50,000 bases of DNA from Glandiceps talaboti (taxonomy: Eukaryota; Hemichordata; Enteropneusta; Spengelidae). The stretch is taken from NCBI RefSeq assembly GCF_964340395.1, contig NC_135567.1, forward strand, positions 15,105,306 to 15,155,305. Reading direction: 5' to 3'. Shown here one piece after another: positions 28,071 to 40,514 of the stretch. The stretch's first letter is position 1. Every line of letters begins with the position of its first letter. The notes beneath the pieces were generated by a model. It searched no databases and was not told the DNA's origin. It worked only from the letters and a program-made list of their open reading frames with translations. The translations under genes were made by a program, and so were the position numbers.

Positions 28071-28281
28071 CAATCTGATTAAAATCCGATGTAGATGTCG
28101 GCTAATCATGCATTGCTATCTTACCTTCGTTATTTGGCTTTACGTTTTTAGCCTGATCGTAGAGGAGGCGATCAGGCTAAAAACGTAAACATGTACTACG
28201 AAGGTCAATTCAAGCCAAAAAACGAAGGTAAGATAGCAATGAATGATTAGCCGACATATACATAGGATTTTAATCAGATTG
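28071..28281. mobile_element. Foldback MITE with 9-bp target duplication
   Basis: Ends CAATCTGATTAAAATCC and GGATTTTAATCAGATTG are perfect complements. The arms stay paired over about 70 bp, with an inner hairpin ACGTTTTTAGCCTGATCG. GGACCGACT flanks both sides (28062-28070 and 28282-28290). Nine-base duplications suit Mutator-like elements (family knowledge). Arms differ at only a few bases, so insertion looks recent. Confidence 0.85.
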
Positions 28282-28680
28282 GGACCGACTGCACGTAACT
28301 AGATTACGTCATCTTGAACTGTTATCGTCTGCTCTTTCTTTCCAGGGAAACATGATTTGAGGCGGTAAACACGGTTTATGGTTTTGCATCTGAAGCTCTC
28401 TAACTCTTCAAGATTCAGCGGTAACTGAAAATAAATACGACTTCACCGTCCCCATAATTTATTTATTGGTGACAATTTTTTGGTCAACTTTGATGAATCT
28501 TTCATTGATCTGTTTGAAGATTTAATCATTTATTAAGATTACTGTAGTAGCAGTCATGTTTTTTCTGAAATAATTTTTGGTAAATGTTGAATATTAATAT
28601 TTTCCTTGATATCGATATTTATTTCTATAGTATCGAAGGATGGATAGAAATTTATTATTGAACTGTTATAATTATAGACG

Positions 28681-29100
28681 GTTGGTTGGGTGGTTGGTTG
28701 GTTGGTTTGAAGGTTGGTTGGTTGGTTGGTTGGTTGGTTGGTTGGTTGATTAGTTGGTTGGTTGGGTGGTTGGTTGGTTGGTTGGTTGGGTGGTTGGTTG
28801 ATTGGTTGGTTGGGAGGTTGGGAGGTTGCTTGCTTGCTTGCTTGTTTGGTTGTTTGTTTGTTTGTTTGTTTGGTTGGTTGGTTGGCTGGTAGGGTAGTTG
28901 GTTAATTGGTTGGATGTGTGCTTCCTTATTTGCTTGCCAGGCTGGTTGGTTGGTTGGTTGGTTGGTTGGTTGGTTGGTTGGTTGGTTGGTTGGATGGTTG
29001 ATTGATTTTTCGTTGGCTGGCATGTTGGTTGGTTGTTTGGTTGGCTGATTCGTGATTGATTGATTGATTGGTTGATTGATTCGTCTGTCGGTTCGTTGAT
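28681..29100. repeat. (GGTT)n degenerate tetranucleotide tract
   Basis: About 420 bp of GGTT/TTGG units with TTGC, TTTG and GATT variants. The complementary strand gives a spurious Asn/Gln/Pro/Thr-rich ORF. Confidence 0.95.
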
Positions 29101-29544
29101 TGGTTGACTGGGTGAATGAGAGAGGGAGTGAGTGAGTGAGCGAGAGTTGAACTGATTGGTCGATCGATTTATGGATTGATCGCTTACATGATTTCTTTTT
29201 CCCCATGTATTATGTAGTTTTAAAGTTATCAATCGTCTTTCAGAAATAGTCAATAGAAATTTATTATACACATATTAATTATTTGATTCTTTGAAAGGTA
29301 GATTAGTGACAGAATTACATAACTTTTAAATAAATAAATACCATATCTGATATAATCATCTTTCTTTTCGAGCAAGTATTTACTTCTGGTTTTATTGCAG
29401 TGGAGTTGTTGTCAACAAACAAACAAACAACCAGAAAGTATCATTGTATCTCACTTTCTTTCAGCGTCTTTCTGTATGAATAAATAGTTACGTCATTGAA
29501 AGGAAATACCAAATTGTTTGAAGTTATTTCTATATTAATGGGAT

Positions 29545-29980
<436 letters not shown>

Positions 29981-32639
29981 TTTTAGATCGAAGTATAAAC
30001 ACCACAGGAACCAGGATTTCATAACGCATTATAAAATCATGTCTGGCTGCTACTGTGACATTATAACTTCCACACATATAAACAAACTGATAAAAACGCT
30101 GTGTCAACTTACATCAACGGGAACCCGTGTGTAAAAATGGCAAAATTCGGTTATTTTTGGTTCGAATACTTTCAATCTGGCTTGTGTGTGTGGTTTAACA
30201 GTTCCCTTGAAATAAAGAGCTGAGTACTTTTGAGGAAAGTAGTGTCAGCATGTAAGAATGGAGATTTCTAAAACTTTAATATCGAACAGCGCCCTCATTT
30301 GCCCATTGAATTTGAATGTTCAATGTGGGAAGGCGGCGATCACTATGGAACAAAAACAAACGACAAATCACGATGGAAATAGAGGTAAATAAATCATACA
30401 GCCGCTTTCATCACATCAGATTTTAATCACATTGGTTCCAATCCATAACGAAATGCGAAGCAAAGGAACCCCCCCCCCCCCCACCAGCCAAATGAGCGAA
30501 TACTTTGCAATTTACTTTTTGAGTCTCAATGTGTTTGGGGTTTTTTTTGTTTAATCAGAAGCAAGTATGGAGGGGAGAGGGGAGATGAGTTGTCAGTCGG
30601 TCCAAAAAATCTTGTCCCTCTTGCTTTTGTGTAAGATTTGTTGTAAGACCAAACAAGGTGTAGGTAACTTGAAGGCGAGACACATACACGCATGTGTGAT
30701 TATCCGTGTATGCTGAACAATGCAATGATACAGAATAAGGCAGAAACACGTAATAACTTTCAAAGCTAAGGTACAAAACTCAAATTCTATCTCGTTTTTG
30801 TGAATTTTTGGATCAATTCTGAATCATTTTGGGTTGAAATCGTGTCAAAAAGCTTTGTCTACGGACAGGTCTCAAAATGCGGACGATAAACCTATTCGTA
30901 TAGCAACAATTACAATAATGACAGTGATTTTGATGACTAATTGGCGCCATTTTAGAACTGTCACCGACCATAGATAAATAAGAAACAAACGGTGACCATG
31001 ACCTAAACCCTTGCCCCTCTTTCGACTATTTTTACAAAATAGAAAAATAAATAATGACTAACTGCTTTACTAAACGCTACAAATAGAGTTCATGGTCACA
31101 TTGTTTTCGGCTCTCCACTATTTGGGTCAAAGGTCATGATCCTGACCAGTAAATAATGTAAGTTTGTATCGTGACAAGAGACTGTTTACCAGCGGGCTGA
31201 ATTTAATTTAAAAACACTTGTTAAGATGAAATGTTTTCAGTCTTAGTTTCCAATAACATTGAAAATAGCAATTGAGGGCGCTATTGATTGTCGATTTCTG
31301 ACATCATACTTGAACGGATGATGACGTCATTGAATATTTTCAAAAGACAGAGCAAAATTGTAACAACAGCATCTGATAAGTTTGCTGTAAAAAGTGGATT
31401 ATTTGAAGGTCGTGTAAAACCAAAGGTCTAGCTAAAATCTTCAAAGAAAGACTGCCCTTTTTATTATTGTTTCGCGATCGATCCTATATTTCATAAATTC
31501 AAAAAAATATTTTTTTTAAATGCGCCCTCTACGACTACCCATTACACGACCAGCAGGCTGCATTTTTTCACCGAATTCAACAAAATATTTTTTTTTGAAA
31601 ATTGACGCCCTCTATGGCCTGTTAAAAATTCATAGCGTCAAGAGTGGAAATTGTCATATTTTTTGCAATATGGTAGTTTTGCATATAGTTCTAAAGATTA
31701 TTTGTCTGTGACGTTCGTGTACGTCTGTTCTCGTTCACAAACAACATCTGTATATTTTTCATCGAACTGTCACAGAAGAGGTAGTCTGGCCGACATTTTG
31801 TTTGTTTTTTTAGTCGAAGCATATTTTTTGAAAACAATTCCAACCTGTAGCTACCAAGACCCTATTTTCTGAGACCGTGTTATCGGAAAACACATGATGA
31901 CTGTGTTTTCTAAAATAAACAAGAACAGTCTGCAATTTTTTGAGGAATGCACCTTTGAATGTTTGCTGTTAGTTCTTCTGTGTTCATTGTTTAGTAATCT
32001 CTGACCCCTTGCTGTCATCATGAAAGCTGGATGAAGAGATTAACTATTTGATGTTTTTTACTATACTGTGCGATGAAAGCAAGGGATTTCTCCGGCAGGT
32101 TGTACTTATTCAAAACCAAGGTTTTCTCGAGTTCAACGCGCTCTTTGGAATTATGGCAAATTGACAAAGTTGAAAGGTGTTTTACCTCTCTTTGGTTTTG
32201 GCGCGATGTGGGGTAATTACAAGGTTGACAACAAATGATAGAGGATTATTGGTGGAATTGTTCAAATTATGATACATTTGCGCAAGCTTGTTAATTGCCG
32301 GGCCTGAAAATTTCAAACGGGCTATTCTTTTGCTCTATCCGACTGGACATATGAAAATCCAACAATATGGCGGCCATTTTTCACGACGGCCGCCAGAACT
32401 TATTTTACGGGTTTTCGTATAATTTAACATGTCTCCCCATACACAGCCATGTACTCTGTATGCGGACTGGGGGGGGGGGGGGGGGGGGCACCACTCAAGG
32501 AAGGTGGTTGTCACCTGCATGTCCCCCGGGGCCTAACAGGAGCCTAAATTTACGTGTAAATTCCCTCTCTGTCTTTGATGGCGTTTATTTCTTTCAGTTA
32601 GATCCAAACGCAGGCATTGATTTAATACAAACACAAACT

Positions 32640-32870
32640 GTGGTGGTGATGATGATGGTGGTGGTGGTGGTGGTGGTGGTGGTGGCGGTGGTGGTGGTGG
32701 TGGTGGTGGCGGTAGTGGTAATAGTGGGAAACAATAAACGTCTTAAAAACTATCAATATGGTGGGGATCTTACTAGAGACAAATCCCCAGTCTCTAGTGG
32801 GAATCGAACCCGGGACCTTCTGACTACTCATTGAATCTTGAGTTCTACTCCAGAGGGAGGCAGTGTTAAA
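32640..32870 (-). mobile_element. Probable tRNA-derived SINE with (ACC)n tail
   Basis: On the minus strand a B box GGTTCGATTCC lies within CCCGGGTTCGATTCCC near 32805, preceded by a possible A-box region (about 32845) and followed downstream by an (ACC)n tail at 32640-32712. The A box is poor and the 5' end is not defined. Confidence 0.5.
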
Positions 32871-35318
32871 AATATTTTTTTCATTGAAAATATTTGAACA
32901 GGGGAGGGTCATATATTAGTCAAAGGAAATCGAGGGAGGGTCACTTTTTAGCACAACGGACTAGGGGAGGGTTACATCTAAGCCTTATTTTAGATTAAAA
33001 ATAAACAAAACAGTTTTGTTTTTTTAAATCATCATCAAATTTGTTGAGTTTTAAATATACATTTATTGCTTACACACAGAAAAATCGGGAAAACTACTAG
33101 CCGCAAGACAGTTGACCACATACGGGTACTGTTAAGGTCAAAGGTGACAGAACTTGTACATGTAGGTGATTATACAGGCCATAGACTAACCATCATAATT
33201 TTCAAAAGCTCATACCTGGTGTATACAACTTGATAGGAATCCTTGAGAAGACAATAAATTACTCAAAAACTATTTCTGTCGATCAGAAATTCAAATTAAT
33301 GTACGGAAGTGGTTATGTTGACAGCCGAATTCAACCAAATTATATTAGGAAGGTCACATATTTTACGACATTTTTTTGCTAAAGAGGAAGGTTTGCAGGG
33401 GGAACAGGTAATACACAATATCATTCAACACAGTACACTGTAATGAAGAACAATAGCGTTTCAACGGCTTTTGGGTATGCATTGTAGTGCTCAAATCAAT
33501 GAAAGGCGACCAGGCGTGAAGGGCAGGTTTTTTGAAAGACAACGGCCTCCATCTTTTGTCTCGTGCTTAAGTCCGGAGTTGAAAACGTCGCCTGGGCATT
33601 GGCTTTTATTTTGAAAATTTAACTCACAACATGAAAGTTGTTTTGTCTGCGCATGCGACTTCACCAACAACAATAAATGGTAGTTGTCTTTGTACGTTCG
33701 TTTGCACAATATCGCCTTTTGTTATGCAAATTAGGGTACTGTGAAGACGTCTGCAAGGTCATATGAAAGTCAAAGTTTAGGTACAAACAAGTCTAATTTA
33801 CGTAATTCAGTGTTGATTTTAGGCAAAAATCAAAGGCATTCACAAGGTCGTGCATCTTTAAGTCTACTGATTTGACTCTGGGACCGTGACAATCAAATTA
33901 TGTGCAAATTGCCGTGCCATCATATGAACAAAAAATTGACGTCTGAAAAAATAATGACTCCTTTCGAACCTAATTCTAGTCAGAAAGCGAATTTATACTC
34001 CTTCTCCATGAATTGGTTCCAAAATTAGGTTCAAGTTTGCGCTCCTTTCCAAAAAAATTAGGAGTATAAAATTGTGTTCAGTCGCCATGTATTTTAATCA
34101 CGTGCTGCTGCTGCGAGCATTGAAGGCATTACGAGAACGGAAGGCTAACTGATAGATATACTCTTTACACATTTTAAAAACTACTTTTGAACTTGATGAC
34201 AGTTATCTCTCAACAACTTTTGATACAAAATGTACCTATGTGTGTATTTGGCTGATCTCATGCCCTGCGTTCATACGTTCACATTCCTTAGACATTCCCA
34301 GCTCCACTCCTCAGGCTGGGTTCGTTCCCACACCCCATTCCATCTTCACGGGGGGGGGGGGGGGGTTCGTCTAATATAAATAAGTTTTATGAACGTTATT
34401 AGTTATATACCCTTCTTCGGGTTATGCAATAAAGGGTGTTAGTCTAAAAATTTGGAGAGGTTGGAATAAATGAAGTCTTCTAACAGGTGTCACCATGTAA
34501 AATGGAATACTCTTTTGTAACTTTGTTTGAATTCTGGGTACATTTTTAAATCTAAACTTATACAGAACTCAGCACTAGGGCTTTACCATCCCTGCCAAAC
34601 CCATGATTGGGTGAGTGTACCCAAAACCCTTCCCTCATCCCGTACACTAGGTTCAAGTCCTGCCATATAGTTTTCACACGCGGTACAAATTCAGTACCGC
34701 GTTTCTAATTCTCAGCATGGCTTCCATAAATCCCGAAGGTGGTTTACCTTAGGAAGTCGGTACGGTTCAATTTAAACATGTGACATGTGGCAGACATGAA
34801 ACAGTCACCGGCGACTCCTACCTGTACACTGGAAGCTACTGGATCTTTAAATTAATACACGGTAGACTATAACTACGCTACATTGCATCTTTTATTTCTT
34901 TCTATGTTTTTGAACATAATTGACGTTTGCTTGATTGTTTTACCAGTGAGGAATCGACTGACACGAGCGCCAAGATGGTACAAAGACTGTCTGTATGAAC
35001 GCCCTACTACCCTCAAACATGTCCTTGTGTACAGTCATGATTCAAATGACACAAGCTCCAGACTGACGCAATGACCCCCCCCCCCCCCAGATAGTCGTAA
35101 CTACAATATTCCCCAGCCTTACAGTATACAAACAGAACTCCACACACAATTCACACGCGAGGCCTTCAAGAATACATTTTACAGGGTATTATCTCCATGG
35201 CAACGGATGAACAACATTCCTCCGCCTTCTATAGATTTACTCGAACCCAGTACCATTTGCGTAACGATTTCTGATTACAGGTCCAGATCTTAAATGGTTT
35301 TCTAAACAAAATACAAAT

Positions 35319-35532
35319 TAAATCAATCAATCAATCAATTAACCAATCAATCAATCAATCAATCAACCACTCCCTCACCAAATCACTCACTCACTCACTC
35401 ACTCACTCACTCACTCAGTCACCCACTCACGCACGCACGCTCGCACTCACACCAAGTCACTCACTCACTCACTCACTCACTCACTCACTCACTCACCCAC
35501 TCACTAACTCTTCTCTTTGAGGAGGAATAAAG

Positions 35533-35574
<42 letters not shown>

Positions 35575-35575
35575 C
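35319..35575. repeat. (AATC)n, (CACT)n and (ACA)n tracts
   Basis: AATC units (35319-35368), CACT units with gaps (35385-35510), then ACA units (35535-35575). The ACA run may be the 3' tail of the adjacent LINE fragment. Confidence 0.9.
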
Positions 35576-35584
35576 TCACTCACT

Positions 35585-35840
35585 TAATGAATCGATCAAT
35601 CAAATTTCTATATCGCCGATCTCCAGACACAATGTTCTGTTCAGTAACACTGAATGGCTAAAGTACACAGTAGGCTTTGGTGAGGAAATAAGTCTTAAGT
35701 TTGGTTTTGAAGCAATCCAGGCTGGAGGCTTGGGAATATCAAGCAGCAAAGAGTTCCATAGTTTGGGGGCGACACTTGAGAATGAACGACCTCCATAGGT
35801 GATATGTCTGTAATTTGTTTCATAACCTGAGATGAACATT
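35585..35840 (-). pseudogene. 3' end of a non-LTR retrotransposon reverse transcriptase ORF
   Basis: The minus-strand peptide HITYGGRSFSSVAPKLWNSL matches the C-terminal signature of CR1/L2/RTE-type polymerases (Y-G-x-R-x-F-x-x-x-A-P-x-L-W-N-x-L; family knowledge). A frameshift near 35720 is needed to continue as SLDCFKTKLKTYFLTKA, the expected next motif, and a stop follows soon after. Only this 3' piece survives, with a simple-repeat tail. It is a dead copy. Confidence 0.75.
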
Positions 35841-36069
35841 GTCTAACTTGACACCATCTAACAGACGTAACTACTTCTAAGTTAACGTATATGTCGTCAA
35901 AATCTTACTAAAATAACTATATCTTATTGACTGTCTCGCCTGAAAGATCCAGTTCTTCAACTTGTTTTGGCTTATGTAATTTTGGTTACATAAGCGGACC
36001 ACTGCGTATCACCCACTTGATACTTCTCAGAGGATCTACGGCTGTACCTTTCAGACTACTTATTTTTTA

Positions 36070-36445
36070 GGTCAACAAAATCCTACTGACATTGTTACAT
36101 TTTATCGTCTGGTTCGACAAACGCTGTACTGACATTGTTACATTTTATCGTCTGGTTCGACAAACGCTGTACTGACATTGTTACATTTTATCGTCTGGTT
36201 CTACAAACGCTGTACTGACATTGTTACATTTCATTGTCTGATTGAACAAAAGTCTTACTGATGTTGCTACATTTTTTTTCTCCAGCAAATTGTTGTTGAT
36301 CCAAGATTAGAATTAAAATGTATAATGTGTACCTGATTTTGTCGACTTAACCTGACATCACTACTTAGCAATGTTTGTAAAGATTTTTGTTGCGGCAGAC
36401 AATAAAATGTAGCAATGTTTGTAAGATATTTTTAGGCAGACGACA
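36070..36445. repeat. 43-bp repeat family, inverted pair
   Basis: Four plus-orientation units (TACATTTTATCGTCTGGTTC with AAACGCTGTACTGACATTG, 43 bp) at about 36070-36275, then minus-orientation units at about 36375-36445. A further single minus unit lies at about 36945-36985. Confidence 0.85.
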
Positions 36446-36540
36446 GTACAGTGTATTTATTTCAGATAAACTGGCTTCTATTGTATCTTACCTGACACCA
36501 CTATAGAAATATCCGACATAGTGGCCTTACATCTTATTTA

Positions 36541-36904
36541 GACCTAAAAATAATTGTCTGGTTCCGGTTACCCGACCCCCACCTAGTTTTTCACTGCAGA
36601 CCTTAAACTTTTTTTACGTATTGGAGAAAAAAATAATAAAATCGCAAAAATTGTGTGAAGAGAATTAGTGGATGCGGAGACCGCCATCAACTTAAAAAGA
36701 CACTCTAAAACCTTTCGTCCAATCTATAATTCTGTACACCCGATAGGAAGAAATCAATAACACGGAGACAATTTGGAAAACAATGGAAAACCTGAACTAG
36801 ACACTCACACAGAAAAATAATATAATAAAATAAAATAAAAAATCTACCTACCCCACCTAATCTAAAATTGAGTGTACCGGAAACATAATTTTTTAGTAGG
36901 CCTA
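36541..36904. mobile_element. MITE family G, copy 2
   Basis: Left end GACCTAAAAATAATTGTCTG then GTTCCGGTTACCCGACC; right end GTACCGGAAACATAATT then AGTAGGCCTA. The interior (GAAGAAATCAATAACAC, ACAATGGAAAACCTGAACTA) matches copy 1. Confidence 0.8.
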
Positions 36905-37289
36905 ATACGGCAACATTTTCTTTATTTGCTACATGTATGTGATTTTTGTCGAGTCAGACGATAAAATGTAGCAATGTCTGAAGGCTTTTATTGGAGCAGA
37001 CGATGTTTTGTTTCTTTGTATGGTAAACTTGTGTGCAGGCTTTACTTAAAACTCTAGACCTATCACTCAACGAGAACACTTGTTAGATCAAGTAGGTAAA
37101 GTGTAGTACTTGACAATAAAGGCGCCAGAACGCGCCTTAACAATTCATTTTTTTTAAAAAGACAAGAAAATTGCTGAGTCATAAGGCAAAGATAAAAAAA
37201 AATATTTGTTTCAGATAACATGACTTCAGAAAATAGGGTAGGTAGGTCGAGATTTATTTTATTCTGCATTTGTTTTATCACTTCAACCC

Positions 37290-37600
37290 AAAGACAAGAC
37301 ACTCGTTGGTCACAATACTTCTGTAACAGTTGGTGAGGTGTAAACGAAATAAATGAAGACAATTCTGTGATTCAGAAGTAGACAAACACAATATGCAGAC
37401 TGTGCTGTTATAGGCTGGAATGACATCGTTTCTCTCTGGAATGTGATCGAAAAAAACCCAATGATACTTTGACAAGAACGTCTGCAGGGAAATAGCCGAA
37501 AAATGTCATAATTTTACCTTTTTGCACGTAAAAATGTACAGGGTCGGCAACTTAAATTAGGGTCGGTCGGGTTATCGGAAAACACTATTTTTTTTTATTT
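37290..37600 (-). repeat. Dispersed repeat, second copy of the element at 2097
   Basis: On the minus strand: TTATCGG/CCCGACC block, CACATTCCAGAGAGAAACG and TGTGTTTGTCTACTTCTGA in the same order as 2097-2335, with a short insertion between the last two. Confidence 0.65.
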
Positions 37601-38237
37601 GGCCAAGTGGAACAAGTGGTCGCACTTGGCACAGTGTTACCGTTCTGCAAATACACCTGCCACAATTGAAACTCTATCGGGTTTAGTAGTAACTACGCTT
37701 AAGATGTTTTGCCACGTACTGTAGACTCTGATCGGCTTGTTCTCCTTTATCCTTCATCTACAAGCTGACGTTGCAATTTTCCATCAAAATCTGTGGCTTT
37801 CCAGAACAAAAATAAAGAATAAATTATTTCTATCACATTGAGTTTATGCTTTGTACTAATGTATGTATATGTTTGGTTGTCAACAGGTTAACTCACTCAT
37901 TGGGTTCAGTGACCAGCTACTTCTCTGATCGATCAAAATCCTCACTTTTGTTATAATATATATTAGTGGGGTTAATGAACGGGTCAGTGTCATTTTCACT
38001 GACATAGTTTCAATTCATATTATTTGTTCAGGGGTCAGTAACCGGTCACTGCCAAAGTCATTCAACTGACAGTGTGTGGAATCTGTGCAAACATAGAATG
38101 ACTGTATCTTGTTTTGCTCTACATTCCTCTATACTCTATACACCTTCTCTTTTCATTGCTTTCGTTCGAACAAATTTCATTCCGAATCAGTTTAAATATT
38201 TGTGGAATGGCAGTCACTCCCTGGAGTCCCTTCCTCC

Positions 38238-38272
38238 CTCCCTACCCCTCTCTCTGTCTCTGTCTCTCTCTC

Positions 38273-38336
<64 letters not shown>

Positions 38337-38350
38337 TCTCTCTCACACAC
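38238..38350. repeat. (CT)n microsatellite
   Basis: CTCT run with a few TCTG and CCCT interruptions, ending in ACAC. Confidence 0.95.
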
Positions 38351-38699
38351 ACACTATCATTCATAGTAAACCACTCGCGTGTTCTTTTGCTTACCAACAT
38401 ATTTGCATCCACGCATTCATGACCTCTACCATCCCCCACCATACCGTTGAATATAAACAAACTAACTAACCTTCCAACCAACCAACCAACAACTAATCAA
38501 ATCAACCGAGTTACAGACCAGCCGACCATTAAGGGGTGGGTTGGGGATCTGAGTTTCCATTTTAGTTGTCAACATGAGACAGCCACTAATAAGAGTTTGA
38601 AAATTGGTGACAAGTAATGACAAGGTCAAAGTTCAAACGACTTGTCTTTAATTGTCGGAACATATCTAAACAAGACAACACACTCAGAATTACATGCAT

Positions 38700-38792
38700 G
38701 CACACACACACACACATACATACATACATACATACATACATACATACGCACGCACGCACGCACACACACGCATACATACATACATACATACA

Positions 38793-38821
<29 letters not shown>
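38700..38821. repeat. (ACAT)n/(ACGC)n microsatellite
   Basis: ACAC, CATA, CACG and again CATA blocks. Confidence 0.95.
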
Positions 38822-38823
<2 letters not shown>

Positions 38824-39857
38824 TGTCACCAGAAAGTTTTATGAACAGTATATTTTTTTTATTCTGTAAAAATATAAAATGTTGCAATCATTAATTGCAA
38901 GCCAATTGCTTACATCAGACACCATTAACAAGTCGGCTAAAAGTACTGTCAAAAATAAATATATGTAATTGATTTAGTGCAACTCTGTTGCAATTCAAAT
39001 TCCTAATCTCTCACTGTGTGGAATAACAGTTCATGTATAAGTTTTCATCCATTGTAAAACAAAGATATTGAGCAATAAAACAATTAGTATTGATGCAGGA
39101 AAAGAATGCCTATGTCAAGAAGTACTGAATATTCTTGTTTTTGTTTTGAACAATATAGACACAAATATGTAAAGAATTGAAGGTTAATATATTCCTATAT
39201 GTACAAGCCTACTTATGGAAAACTCAACCTCTTCATAACAAATCATTTTCCCGCCAAAATCTGTTGAACAAATTTTGTGGTCGTCAAGAAATTATTGGTG
39301 CTTTTTGACATCATTTTCGACGGACATCATTGAAATAGACCTCGTCTTTGATTTCTCGTCAAAAATTTATGTTGTCAGGTAACTTTTTGGCGCTTTTATC
39401 CTTGTGTTGGCTACACTCGTATAAATCACTCTTGTCTTAGATTTGTCAAATTTGTTGCCGGTTAGTTAACACTTTGGCATTGTTTAATTTCATTTTCGAC
39501 TAAAATCATTTTCTAAATGTTAAAATTCGAAAAAAACTCGACTTTGTTGATTTTTTGTCAAAATTTTGGTTAAAAAATATTATTGTTACAGCAAATGTTA
39601 AAATTAGAAAAAACCTACTTCAGAAGAGGTCAAGATAGTAAATATAACCAATTTAGTTTCTAACATGAACTCTAGCTATTTTGTATATCTGTCCAGTTTC
39701 AAGTTCACCACACTAAAATTACCACAATGGAATGTAAATATGGCCAATTTTGAGGACAATTCTGGCAAAAATCATTGCTAAATTCTGCTAAAAATGTAAG
39801 AAAATTTGGTTTCAAATGCAGCACTTTGTAAATATTTACATATTCTATGTTTCTTTT

Positions 39858-40514
39858 TTATGAAAGATCGAAAGCTGTATACTCTGTGAAATTGAAATTT
39901 TTGATTTGGTTGACGGCTGCAATGTCCAGTTTGTTGTTGTCTTTGCTGAAGCAGGACTCACAGAGACACTGCTCGTGTTTGCAGGATGACCTGTAGCACA
40001 CCTCGCTAAATCGTCTCCTCTTTTTGGTTGACGATTTTACATTAATGTCGCTATCATTGAATCCGATACTATCGGAAAGAATAGAGTCATCAAAGAATCC
40101 AGAATCTCCAATATCCAGTTTCCTCTTTTTGCTGACTTCGCAAATGTCATTGTCAGGCACGGTACTGTATATGCTATTCTCGACACTGTCGTCTGCTACT
40201 GTGTCGAACTCAAAATCGCTTAATTCCTCGCTACCGTAGCCACTTTCTACACTTATCTCTCTCTGGAGTCCATCAGGAACCACACTATCCGTGTGTCCTC
40301 TCGGTCTGATTGGTAATTTAGCAGATCTCTGGATGAACGACATATCTGGGAGATTCTCCGATGTAAGATACACCAGGGCATCCCTTGGCTGTAAAAACCA
40401 CTGAAACCCTTCATCTACGTCAGCCTGGTCGAACTCGGGATCGCAAGAAATATCCGCCGCCTCTTTGACAATATCAATTGAGTTATACTCAGCATCGGCA
40501 TCAGCAAGAAGAGT
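39858..40514 (-). CDS. Gene C exon 10, end of enzyme and variable tail
   Basis: Acceptor ATATTTTACAG. The first 60 residues finish the fold (EGFQWFLQPRDALVYL). The rest is a low-complexity acidic/Ser tail with two basic patches, ESGYGSEELSDFEFD, and a CYRSSCKHEQCLCESCF cysteine cluster before the stop. Confidence 0.9.
   Translation of the reverse strand, partial: TLLADADAEYNSIDIVKEAADISCDPEFDQADVDEGFQWFLQPRDALVYLTSENLPDMSFIQRSAKLPIRPRGHTDSVVPDGLQREISVESGYGSEELSDFEFDTVADDSVENSIYSTVPDNDICEVSKKRKLDIGDSGFFDDSILSDSIGFNDSDINVKSSTKKRRRFSEVCYRSSCKHEQCLCESCFSKDNNKLDIAAVNQIKNFNFTEYTAFDLS

Noticed and set aside
28655-29271. Asn/Gln/Pro/Thr-rich ORFs of over 170 codons
   Set aside because: Complement of the (GGTT)n tract; no splice context or known domain.
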